Source: Coemansia sp. RSA 1804
Lineage: Eukaryota; Kickxellomycota; Kickxellomycetes; Kickxellales; Kickxellaceae
DNA length: 22,506 nucleotides
Direction: 5' to 3'
Assembly: GCA_027578815.1 (NCBI GenBank)
Contig: JANBTH010000278.1
Span: 1-22,506, forward strand
Shown: positions 1 to 7,709 of the stretch, one piece after another
How the letters are laid out: the number at the start of each line of letters is the position of its first letter
How positions within the stretch are numbered: the first letter of the stretch is position 1
The notes under the pieces: generated by a model
The model's input: only the letters and a program-made list of their open reading frames with translations
What the model was told of the DNA's origin: nothing
Database searches by the model: none
Program-made: the position numbers and the translations under genes

Positions 1-339
1 GATATCCTGCGCACCATCGAGATTGGCGAGACTCCAAACTTCAAGTTCTTGTTCAACAAGAAGACCATCCGGTTCGATGATTGGACCCGCATCGTGCGTC
101 TGCATACCTTTAAGACCGTTCTTGGCGATGGCATGCCTGCGCATTTTGCCGAGAATCCGATGCTGCAGGATGTCTTCCAGACAGACTCCGTTATTGGCGC
201 TAAGGAGGATTCCGATGACGAGGATGGTCGCGTTGTTGTTGATCCCAGCTCGGCCAAGGCTAAGGCGAGAACTATCAGTTTACAGAAACGCCGCAAGGAC
301 GCCTATGCTGCAAAGCACCAGATGGATGACGGCTACTAG
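1..339 (+). CDS. 3' end of an unrecognised protein-coding gene (partial)
   Basis: An open frame runs from the window edge to a TAG at 337-339 and gives the last 112 residues of a protein whose start lies outside the window. The visible part opens with an ordered stretch rich in Phe, Trp and His (for example FLFNKKTIRFDDWTR and VRLHTFKTVLGDG). It then has an acidic patch (EDSDDEDG, about residues 71-78) and a basic, Lys/Arg-rich tail (AKAKART, QKRRKDAYAAKHQ) ending in DDGY. The acidic/basic tail is common in nuclear or nucleolar proteins, but that is only an inference. I do not recognise the family. The coding call rests on the non-repetitive composition, the ordinary codon use and the AT-rich non-coding DNA that follows the stop at once. 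Confidence 0.75.
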   Translation, partial: DILRTIEIGETPNFKFLFNKKTIRFDDWTRIVRLHTFKTVLGDGMPAHFAENPMLQDVFQTDSVIGAKEDSDDEDGRVVVDPSSAKAKARTISLQKRRKDAYAAKHQMDDGY

Positions 340-625
340 ATTAGTTAAAGTAATAGTGGTTAGTTCTTTTTTCTTTTCCACTGTCTAGTACTTTTTTTCA
401 AATTGCACATTCATCTTGGCGTTTCCAAGTATCTTATTGATAAGTGCTTATTATTTGAATGTAAAGTACTTTAAAACAGCATTATAGTTGTTTCAACAAC
501 AGCCGAAAAAACTATGCGCAATCCCGTGTTTCCTTAGCTATTATTTAAACACGTAGACACAGCAGATGCTTTTCTTTTATTATTAAGACATCCTCAGTAA
601 GAAGCACAAAAATATGTTGCTCTAG

Positions 626-823
626 TCATTTTTCTGATGAGGCAATATTTGAGAATTTTCTATCACCATCCGTAGTCTGCCTAAAATATTCAGGGCTTCT
701 ATTAATTAGATTTGGAGATTCAATGGTAGTATCAACCTTGTCATTCTTAACCACGGCATCCATGCTTTGGTACCAGAGTGGTTGTACACTTGGTTTCATT
801 TTATTCCTTATGGAATGTGACAT
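626..823 (-). CDS. Possible small ORF (65 aa), doubtful
   Basis: An ATG-started frame of 65 residues on the minus strand, ending in TGA. Its composition is more protein-like than the other open frames of this interval: it is charged, not repetitive, and has Trp, Tyr and Pro spread along it (MSHSIRNKMKPSVQPLWYQ at the start, DGDRKFSNIASSEK at the end). It has no signal peptide, membrane segment or motif I know. No promoter or partner exon is evident. It could be a small gene, the last exon of a decayed gene, or chance. Confidence 0.15.
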   Translation of the reverse strand: MSHSIRNKMKPSVQPLWYQSMDAVVKNDKVDTTIESPNLINRSPEYFRQTTDGDRKFSNIASSEK

Positions 824-1020
824 GAATGTTTGTCTTCGTTATTTTTGTATTAATCTTGCAATATAGAAAAATGTGACAGTGAAGGGAAAAGTTGCTTTTC
901 CAATTTTTTGTCGTAAAATTCAAACGTAATAATTTATACGCTACCTTTATAGTATTTTTGCTGTAGATGTATGGCCGTTGCCTGCTTGTGTGGCATTTCA
1001 AATATTTTACGCTCTATCAT

Positions 1021-1055
1021 TTAGCTGTGTAATTAAAAGCTGCGTACACAGCTAA
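1021..1055. repeat. Perfect 11-bp inverted repeat (hairpin)
   Basis: TTAGCTGTGTA at 1021-1031 is followed after 13 nt by its exact reverse complement TACACAGCTAA at 1045-1055. Either strand could fold into an 11-bp stem with a 13-nt loop. It lies in non-coding DNA about 680 bp beyond the left gene's stop codon. Confidence 0.8.
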
Positions 1056-2306
1056 TACACATGGATTTTTAATATACAATATAGGTGTTGTTTCTGTTTC
1101 CGTTTTTCCGTTTTGCTTTTTTATTTAGTAAGCACATAATACCACTCTTTCTCTCTACCCTCGGTTATCTTGATACACATGTGTTCTGTTGACTGGTTAA
1201 TATGAAATTCAGCGCATGCCACAGTCACTATGGTGAACATATGAGTGTGTGGGAGTTTCTGAAACAACACGTTCACTGAGCTGGACTATAATAAGACCCC
1301 TTCTCTTTTAAAAGAAGCGCATTTTGAGCGTGCAGAAGGATGGGGTTAGTTTTATTTTGTTTTGTTTCTTTCTGGTCTTTGGTTTACACTTTATATTCTG
1401 GATTTATATGCAAATAAAAGTAAAAAATAATTATAGTATTTCTTTCTGGTCCTAATAAACGAATCACTGCTTGCTCTGGCTAATTGAATATGAACCGGCG
1501 TTTGTTTTTTGATTTGCCAGCTGTTTTTACCGTATCCTTGCTTACTTGCCCGTCAGATTTTACTACACCCGTGAGACTTTGGAACATTGGTTCATTATAT
1601 TTGTAATCTCTTTTAAAAATGCCTCATCCATTTTATTTGATAGATGCTGGAATATATACAATAGTATAATGGTAATGCAGATAGTAAAATAAATGATAAA
1701 GCAGGAGAAAAGTTAATTTACAAATAAAATTTTTGCTTAGTCTTTCGTACGTTTTCATGTCTCTAGCTTAACGGGTTTTTATATTATGCAGAATGGGTGT
1801 TCATTTGAATGTTTCAAAAGCTGTTTTTAGATTAATTGACTATATTGTCAGCTAAACGGAAAAACAAATAAGGCAATGCTGGCCATTTCTCTTCCTTTTT
1901 CATTCATTTGACTAAAAATAAACTTGTAATTTGTACTATTTGTTTCATTGTCATAGACTTTTTTGGTGGTAATTAGAAACGTAACGGCATCATATTATAT
2001 TACATCGACTTTTTTCCTCCCAATCATTAAAAGAGTGTGACAACTTTTTTCATTAAGCTGTAAATACTAGTGTTTGGGGGGAGGGGCGTGGCATTGCTAA
2101 TAACCTGCTAATGTGCAATATAGGCATGTGCAAGCAAATCTTTCTTCTAATGCTCGCTTTTTTAATTTATGCGTCATCCTTGTATCTGTATTCCTCGGTC
2201 TTTAAATAATTAACCAAGACCAACTAGGATGTATTTCATTCTTTTCTCAATGTTCAAAAAACGTGCATGGTTTCTCTATTTTTATCGCTTTGTAGTTAAA
2301 GATCTG

Positions 2307-2351
2307 TATAAAAAGGGAAGGAGGTGGGGCCCGTGTTGGCCAATGCGGGCC
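2307..2351 (+). promoter_or_regulatory. TATA-like box followed by a GC-rich dyad
   Basis: TATAAAAA at 2307-2314 is followed by a purine-rich tract. Then comes the dyad GGCCCG (2328-2333) / CGGGCC (2346-2351), which encloses TTGGCCAA (2336-2343) with a CCAAT pentamer. This GC-rich island stands out from the AT-rich surroundings. No ORF follows, so a promoter role is only a possibility. Confidence 0.3.
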
Positions 2352-2649
2352 AGTGTATTGTTGCTGCGGGATAAAACAATGCAATTGCTGATATCTCATT
2401 GTTGCAGTAGGAGAAAAATAAAATAAAAATAAAAAAGGTCCGATTCCCACCATTAAATCTTTTTTTATCTCGTTATTTTTTGATCTTTTCTTTTGAGAAT
2501 GTATAGAACGAAAAGAAAACAACAACAGAACGTTGAGGCTTGTAAATATGTATTGAAGAATTAAGAGAAATTGTGGTGGTTTTTTTGTCATGGCTATGAC
2601 TGTTTGTTTTGGGATAAAAGAAATTCAAGCCACGTCCTGAGCGAACTCT

Positions 2650-2670
2650 CCCTCCCTCCCTTGTCTCCCC
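2650..2670 (-). other. Putative G-quadruplex motif on the minus strand
   Basis: C-runs at 2650-2652, 2654-2656, 2658-2660 and 2667-2670 give, on the minus strand, four G-tracts of 3-4 with loops of 6, 1 and 1 nt. This fits the canonical G3+N1-7 rule. Confidence 0.55.
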
Positions 2671-3307
2671 GAGAGATATCCTCACGATGTAAATTTCCAA
2701 GCTGCTTATTCTCCTATATTATACTTTTTATTACCCCCGTGCCACAAAAAATAAAAAAAGATATTTTAGAAAGAGAAAAAAACGCACGTTCTTACTGCAA
2801 ATATCGAAACTAACAAAAGAAAATAACACAGACCTAAACGCAGTATGTGCAAAAGATGGTGTGAGCATTGCACGCGCATTATTCTTATTGTCTCTTCAGG
2901 TGGTGAAATAAGAAAAACGAATCGACCTTCCTAAAGCCGTGGACAAGGATCGTCAGCCTTATTTTTATTTTGGAATGACTCATTTCCGGTTACAAGACCC
3001 GACATGTTAAAAAACATGATATGCAACCAGGCATCTTTTTTGTCTTGGTTCTTTGGAAATTGATGGCAGTGGAAGAAGCAAAAAAAATTTATTCTCCTTT
3101 CTTTTTTTTACCCACGCTACTGTTTCCTTCGTCTCTAGCTTTATTTTGCCACCCAGCAAGGCATGCGTTTTTTGGTATTTCCTATATCAATAATGTCACT
3201 CGTGCATAATTTTTTCACATTTATGAAATGGAGAAGAAAAAAGATGTTGGGCAGTCAAACAAGGGCAAATCGACGAAATAAACAAGAGGGAGGGTGGAAA
3301 AAAAGGC

Positions 3308-3334
3308 GGGGGGCGGGGATGGGGGGTTGTTGGG
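3308..3334 (+). other. Putative G-quadruplex motif on the plus strand
   Basis: G-runs at 3308-3313, 3315-3318, 3321-3326 and 3332-3334, with loops of 1, 2 and 5 nt, fit the canonical G3+N1-7 rule. A fifth run at 3341-3343 could substitute. The motif lies about 0.8 kb upstream of the trehalase ATG. Confidence 0.6.
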
Positions 3335-3858
3335 CCAGGTGGGATTTTTTTCTTCACGGATGGATAGGAAAAAACAGTTTGGGCAATACGTTTTCCAACA
3401 TTGGGCATTTTTCTTTTGTTTATTAGCGTCCCAAACTCATTCTACATGCTGGAAACAAAAACAGGATGAATTGGGAAAAGAGAGTTGCAATAAAGACATG
3501 AAATGTTAGAACGCCTATATATCTTGCTTTTTTTGCACAACAAGAACCCGCTCTTCTTCCTCCCACAATTCAAAAAGAAATTAATAGAGTAAAAGGAAGC
3601 AATCGTATATATAGCAAGATCAGTGTGCTCTGCTGGTTTCCTGTTCTTTTTTTTGCTGACCTAGTTTCCTCTTTGCGTCATCGCTTCTTTTTGCACATAA
3701 GGTGGCCCCACCCACGCATTTCTTGTTGTATTTCGTCTCTATCTTGAACTAAATACGTTGATAAAATATTGGACTTTTTTTTCCACTTGTTTCCGCTGCT
3801 CTAGCAAGAAAGAAAAATCTCCAATCTCCACGCAAGCACACACACGCACGTACCACAA

Positions 3859-3886
3859 CCCCTCCCCCTGTCACTTGGCCACCCCT
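3859..3886 (+). promoter_or_regulatory. Cluster of three CCCCT (STRE-type) elements upstream of trehalase
   Basis: CCCCT occurs at 3859-3863, 3865-3869 and 3882-3886, about 95-120 bp upstream of the trehalase TATA box. CCCCT/AGGGG is the stress-response element bound by Msn2/Msn4-type zinc fingers in Saccharomyces, where the neutral trehalase gene is under STRE control. Whether this fungus has an equivalent factor is unknown, so the function is inferred from the motif, its clustering and its position. Confidence 0.45.
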
Positions 3887-3977
3887 TAGGATTCTTATTC
3901 TTCTTTGCTTTTTCCTCTTTCTGCAGCTCTTTCGTTTTTTTTCTCCGACCTAGGCCACAAGAGGGAAGAGGTGGGAA

Positions 3978-3985
3978 TATATAAA
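3978..3985 (+). promoter_or_regulatory. TATA box of the trehalase gene
   Basis: TATATAAA sits 163 bp upstream of the trehalase start codon and is followed by a pyrimidine-rich leader with no upstream ATG ahead of the start, as expected for a fungal core promoter. Confidence 0.6.
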
Positions 3986-4147
3986 CAGCAAACGTTTTGC
4001 GATTGGGAAAATTCTCCTTGCATTATTTCTTTCCCGGCCATCTTTTTCTCTTCTACTATTTTGCTCCTTTCAGAGTAATCTTTTCTCTTTCATCTTTTGA
4101 CTATCATAAGGACAGCACTTCCACTCCAGCCGGCATTCTCAGAGACT

Positions 4148-6867
4148 ATGGCTGGCGATATTCCGACCGCTTCCCCGCACGAGCGCATTGGCGAGCAGCT
4201 GGCGCGTGGCGTGCGCAGGTCCCGTTCCCGCTCTTACCAGGTAAGCTTGCAGCCACGACGGAGCGCATTGTTTGGCGGCTACTGCCGCTTCTTTTGCTGT
4301 TGATTCTGCTGCTGATGCTTTTGCTGATGCTTCTGTGCAGCAGCAGTAGAGGGCTCCACATCCCTTCTCCCTCTTTCAGATGGCCCTTGCAGACACCCCT
4401 TCTAATAATAGACACCAGTTTCTGATTTCCTGCTCGATAGAGAGGGTTTCCGCACCACCACAGCCACCAGGTGCGCAACGACGGCGGCGACAGCAGCAGC
4501 GACGGCGGCGAGAACTTGGTAACGGCGCGCAGGCGCACGATGCGGCGGCGCGGGTCGATGGATGCCAAGACGTCGATTCCGCGGCGGTTCCTGATAGACA
4601 TCGAGGTTGTGGAGAAGGCGCTGCTGGAGCAGGAGGACTCGAACAACGACTTCCAGATCACCATCGAGGACACGGGACCAAAGGTGCTGAAGGTTCCGAC
4701 CGCAAGCAGCGGCGGGTTCCGCACATTCGAGGTGCGCGGCACGTACATGCTGTCGAATCTGCTGCAGGAGATGGCGCTGGCGCAGGACCGCGGGCTGAAG
4801 CAGATCGTCATTGACGAGGACCGGCTCAGCGAGAACCCTGTGGACCGCCTGTCGCGCATGATCCGCACCGTGTTCTGGAACGGCCTGGTGCGGTGCATGG
4901 ACGAGTCCGGGATCCAGGCGATCTGCGCGGATCCGAAGAACACGACTCCCGGGAGCCGCCCCATCATCTACGTGCCGCACAGCGATGAGCCGGCGCTGGA
5001 GTACTACACGCAGATGGCGCGCGACCTGAGCCAGCTCCAGATCCAGGTTGTGCGGCTGCCAAAGGACATCACGCCGCAGTACGTCAACTCCATCAACAGC
5101 AAGTTCGGTGTTCTGTCGCTGGCGGCCGATGTGTCGCACGACGCCGGCGGCCGGCTTGTGTACCGGCCGCTGCCGTTTGTGGTGCCGGGCGGACGCTTCA
5201 ACGAGCAGTACGGGTGGGACAGCTACTTCGAGGCGCTCGGGCTGCTTGTGGACGGGCGCTGGCAGCTGGCAAAGAACATGGTTGACAACTTTGCCTACGA
5301 GATCAAGCACTACGGCAAGATCCTCAACGCCAACCGCTCGTACTACTTGACGCGCTCGCAGCCGCCGTTCCTGACTGACATGATTCTCAAGGTGTTTGAG
5401 GCGCTGCCGGCCGCAACTGCTGCCGAGCGCGAGCAGAACCTCGACTGGCTGCGCAGGTCGCTGGATGCTGCCATCACCGAGTACATTGAGGTGTGGACCA
5501 GCGCGCCGCGCTTCGACGCCAAGACGGGACTCAGCTGCTACCACACAACGGGGGTAGGCATGCCGCCGGAGACAGAGAGCACGCACTTCGACCACATCAT
5601 CGCGCCGTTTGCCGAGCGTCTGGGCGTTTCTGTTGAAGAGTACAAGGCGCTGTACAATGCCGACGAAATCAACGAGCCCGAGCTCGACGACTTCTTCGTG
5701 CACGATCGCGCCGTCCGCGAGTCCGGCCACGACACCTCGTACCGCCTGGAGCTGCGTTGCGCGAATCTGGCAACCATTGATCTCAACTGCCTGCTGTACA
5801 AGTACGAGGTCGACATTGCCGATGCGCTGGACGAGCACTTTGGCGGCTACTTCAAGTGGTCCGGCGGCCGAGAGACGACTGCGGCTGAATGGCGGATGCG
5901 CTCGGAGACTAGGCGCCAGAGCATCAACAAGCACATGTGGAACGAGGCCAAGGGCCTCTACTTTGACTACGACGTAGTGCTTGGCGAGCAGTCTGTCTAC
6001 GAGACCGTCACCGCAACCTGGGCGCTGTGGGCCGGATGCGCAACGCCCGCGCAGGCGCGCCGTCTGGTTGAGGCGTCGTGCCGCAAGTTCGAGGTCAGCG
6101 GCGGACTCGTCAGCGGAACCGAGGAGTCGCGCGGCGAGATCTCGCTGCAGCGGCCCAACCGCCAGTGGGACTTCCCCTTCGGCTGGGCGCCGCACCAGAT
6201 CATGGCATGGTACGGCCTGTACAACTACGGCTACGTTGATGTTGCGCGACGCTTTGCCTACCGCTGGCTGTTCACCATCACGCAGGCCTTTGTTGACTTC
6301 AACGGCGTTGTGCCCGAGAAGTTCGATGTTGTCAACATGACGCACCGCTTCGAGGTCGAGTACGGCAACGTCGGCGCCGACTTCAAGAAGGTTGCGCGCG
6401 AGGGCTTTGGCTGGATGAACGCCTCCTATCAGGTTGGCCTGACCTATCTGACGTCACACATGCGTCGCGCCCTGGGAACGCTGACGCCGCCCGATGTCTT
6501 CTTCCGCAAGGCCAACTGGAAGGTCGATGCCACGCCGTCGCACTCGCCCACTTCGACGCCTGTTCCCATTCCCTTTTTCATCTCCGAGGCGGGAACCCCG
6601 CGCGCCAGGCCACAGAGCAACGCTCTCTTCAATGCTCTGCGCTCGCTCAAAATCCGCAACGGCGCTGCCGTGCTGCCGCAGATCTCCAGCGACACCGTCT
6701 ACTCCGAATCATCCGGCACGCCCAGCGACGATGCCCCGTCCAGGGATCCGCCCGACTCTGATGCCGATATGGCGACTGCTCCGTCTGCTGCCTCCTCTGC
6801 CGGAAGACCCGTGACCAGGTCAATGGCCAGCAGCGACGACAAGCAGGAGCTCAGGAGTAGCAACTAG
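4148..6867 (+). CDS. NTH1: Neutral trehalase (GH37), calcium/PKA-regulated fungal type
   Basis: Cytosolic alpha,alpha-trehalase, splitting trehalose into two glucoses. Exons 4148-4240 and 4471-6867 join in phase 0 to give 829 residues; the ATG at 4148 is the first after the TATA box. The regulatory head has basic Ser/Thr sites (RRS25, RRRT54, RRRGS60), like the PKA sites that recruit 14-3-3 in yeast Nth1. A calcium-binding segment follows (ED87SNNDFQITIED). The catalytic domain has signature 1, PGGRFNEQYGWDSY, from residue 270, and signature 2, QWDFPFGWAP, from 596. The probable catalytic acid is D452 in ESGHDTSYR and the probable base E661 in VEYGNVGADF, by analogy with Nth1. After about residue 711 comes a Ser/Pro-rich tail of about 118 residues that yeast neutral trehalases lack, as far as I recall. 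Codons are strongly GC-ending, unlike the protease downstream. Confidence 0.96.
4241..4470 (+). other. Intron of the trehalase gene (GT-AG, 230 nt)
   Basis: The donor is CAG|GTAAGC at 4241 and the acceptor CACCAG at 4465-4470, with a branch-like CTAAT at 4402-4406. It lies in phase 0 and separates the first 31 residues from the rest. It is the longest intron seen in the window. The frames on each side differ (exon 1 in frame 2, exon 2 in frame 1), so splicing is required. Confidence 0.85.
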
Positions 6868-7709
6868 TTAACCACCAGCCTGGTAAATAGCTGTGAATGA
6901 AAGTTGTGGTGAAGGGTGGGGGGTTTTCCTTTTGTATCTGTTTTCTTTCATCTTCTTTTTCTGAATCACAAAGCATAAGTAAAATATCTATCTGTGTTAA
7001 ACAGCCCGGGTGTATGCTGCTTAATTCCTAAAGCAACATTATATTAGCAGTCGTGGTGATTATTGTATTGTTGAGTGAGCAATGTGTCAATATGTAGATT
7101 GATATGTGGGAGCATTCTTTTTATATTTCAACAACTTACGCAGTTTCGTGCAATGCAGAAGAAGAGGCAAGGCATTCCGTTTTTTACCTCACACGATAAA
7201 TGAAGCAATGCTTATTTCCCAAGTGTGTATGCTACTAGCATACAATAAATGCCACCAGCATACTGTCTTTTGCAAGAGATAAACGTGTATGCGCACAAAT
7301 TGAGGTTGATTGCAGCCAACAATTCACAGATAGAGCAAAGACAAAGCCCGCAGCATATTTGACCTTGTGAATATACAGAATAGATATCGCGAGATAGCCG
7401 ACACAGTGCCATGCCTATCCTTTGTATTTATTATCTATATTTATATTCCCATTCAGAAACAAGGCGAGACTTTGAACATCAAATTTATATTTCTCTTTGA
7501 AGGAGAGGGGTTGTAGAACTTTAGCATGAATACATGTAGGAATAAAGTGTTTGAAAATAATTCTGCACTTACCTGTTTATTAACCGCTGCTTCTTCAGTC
7601 CACATCTTTCTTTTTATATCTTTCACTTATTTTTCTTAGTTTTTCTTTTGTCTTTTGCACTAGGTTTTTAGTTTCTAGGCTCAATTGTTAAGTTTTTACT
7701 AGCTTCAAG
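6868..7709. other. Trehalase-protease intergenic region with repeated GTATGC motif
   Basis: No gene is evident in these 842 bp. They must hold the trehalase 3' UTR and the protease promoter. The hexamer GTATGC occurs five times, counting both strands, between 7012 and 7293. Two copies form an 8-bp hairpin, TGTATGCT/AGCATACA at 7226-7244. A 66-codon minus-strand frame (7212-7412) is Cys/Leu-rich and unconvincing. Confidence 0.5.
7226..7244. repeat. 8-bp inverted repeat built on the GTATGC motif
   Basis: TGTATGCT at 7226-7233 and AGCATACA at 7237-7244 are exact reverse complements with a 3-nt loop. Further GTATGC copies lie at 7012-7017, 7258-7263 (reverse) and 7287-7292. Confidence 0.65.

Larger units (their letters stand above)
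340..3850. other. Long AT-rich intergenic interval without a convincing gene
   Basis: About 3.5 kb of AT-rich sequence with many T- and A-runs. Open frames here are short, mostly low in complexity, and often lack an ATG. I see no tRNA, rRNA or recognisable snRNA, and no transposase or reverse-transcriptase fragment. What stands out is an 11-bp perfect inverted repeat (1021-1055), a TATA-like box followed by a GC-rich dyad (2307-2351), a G-quadruplex motif on each strand (2650-2670 on -, 3308-3334 on +), a 12-bp palindrome (462-473) and a hairpin (3003-3018). The interval must contain the 3' UTR of the left gene and the distal trehalase promoter. An untranslated RNA gene cannot be excluded. 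Confidence 0.6.

Noticed and set aside
1451..1463. 13-mer CCTAATAAACGAA shared with about 14187-14200
   Set aside because: A match of this length is expected by chance in a 22-kb AT-rich window, and the flanks do not match.
2437..2447. GGTCCGATTCC, similar to a tRNA B box
   Set aside because: The preceding bases are an A-run and cannot pair with CCCAC to form a T stem; no A box or acceptor stem is present upstream.
3997..4425. Open frame across the trehalase leader, exon 1 and intron
   Set aside because: It has no ATG at its start, differs in frame from exon 1 and is Leu/Phe-rich because of the pyrimidine-rich DNA.
4402..6345. A 647-codon open frame antisense to trehalase
   Set aside because: It arises from the strong GC-ending codon bias of the trehalase gene, is rich in Arg/Ala/Val/Leu, matches no family, and lies wholly opposite conserved GH37 coding sequence.
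6449..6456. Perfect CRE palindrome TGACGTCA
   Set aside because: It lies inside conserved trehalase coding sequence and is explained by the codons.
7212..7412. 66-codon minus-strand frame between trehalase and protease
   Set aside because: Cys/Leu-rich, no homology that I recognise, and it overlaps the GTATGC hairpin region.
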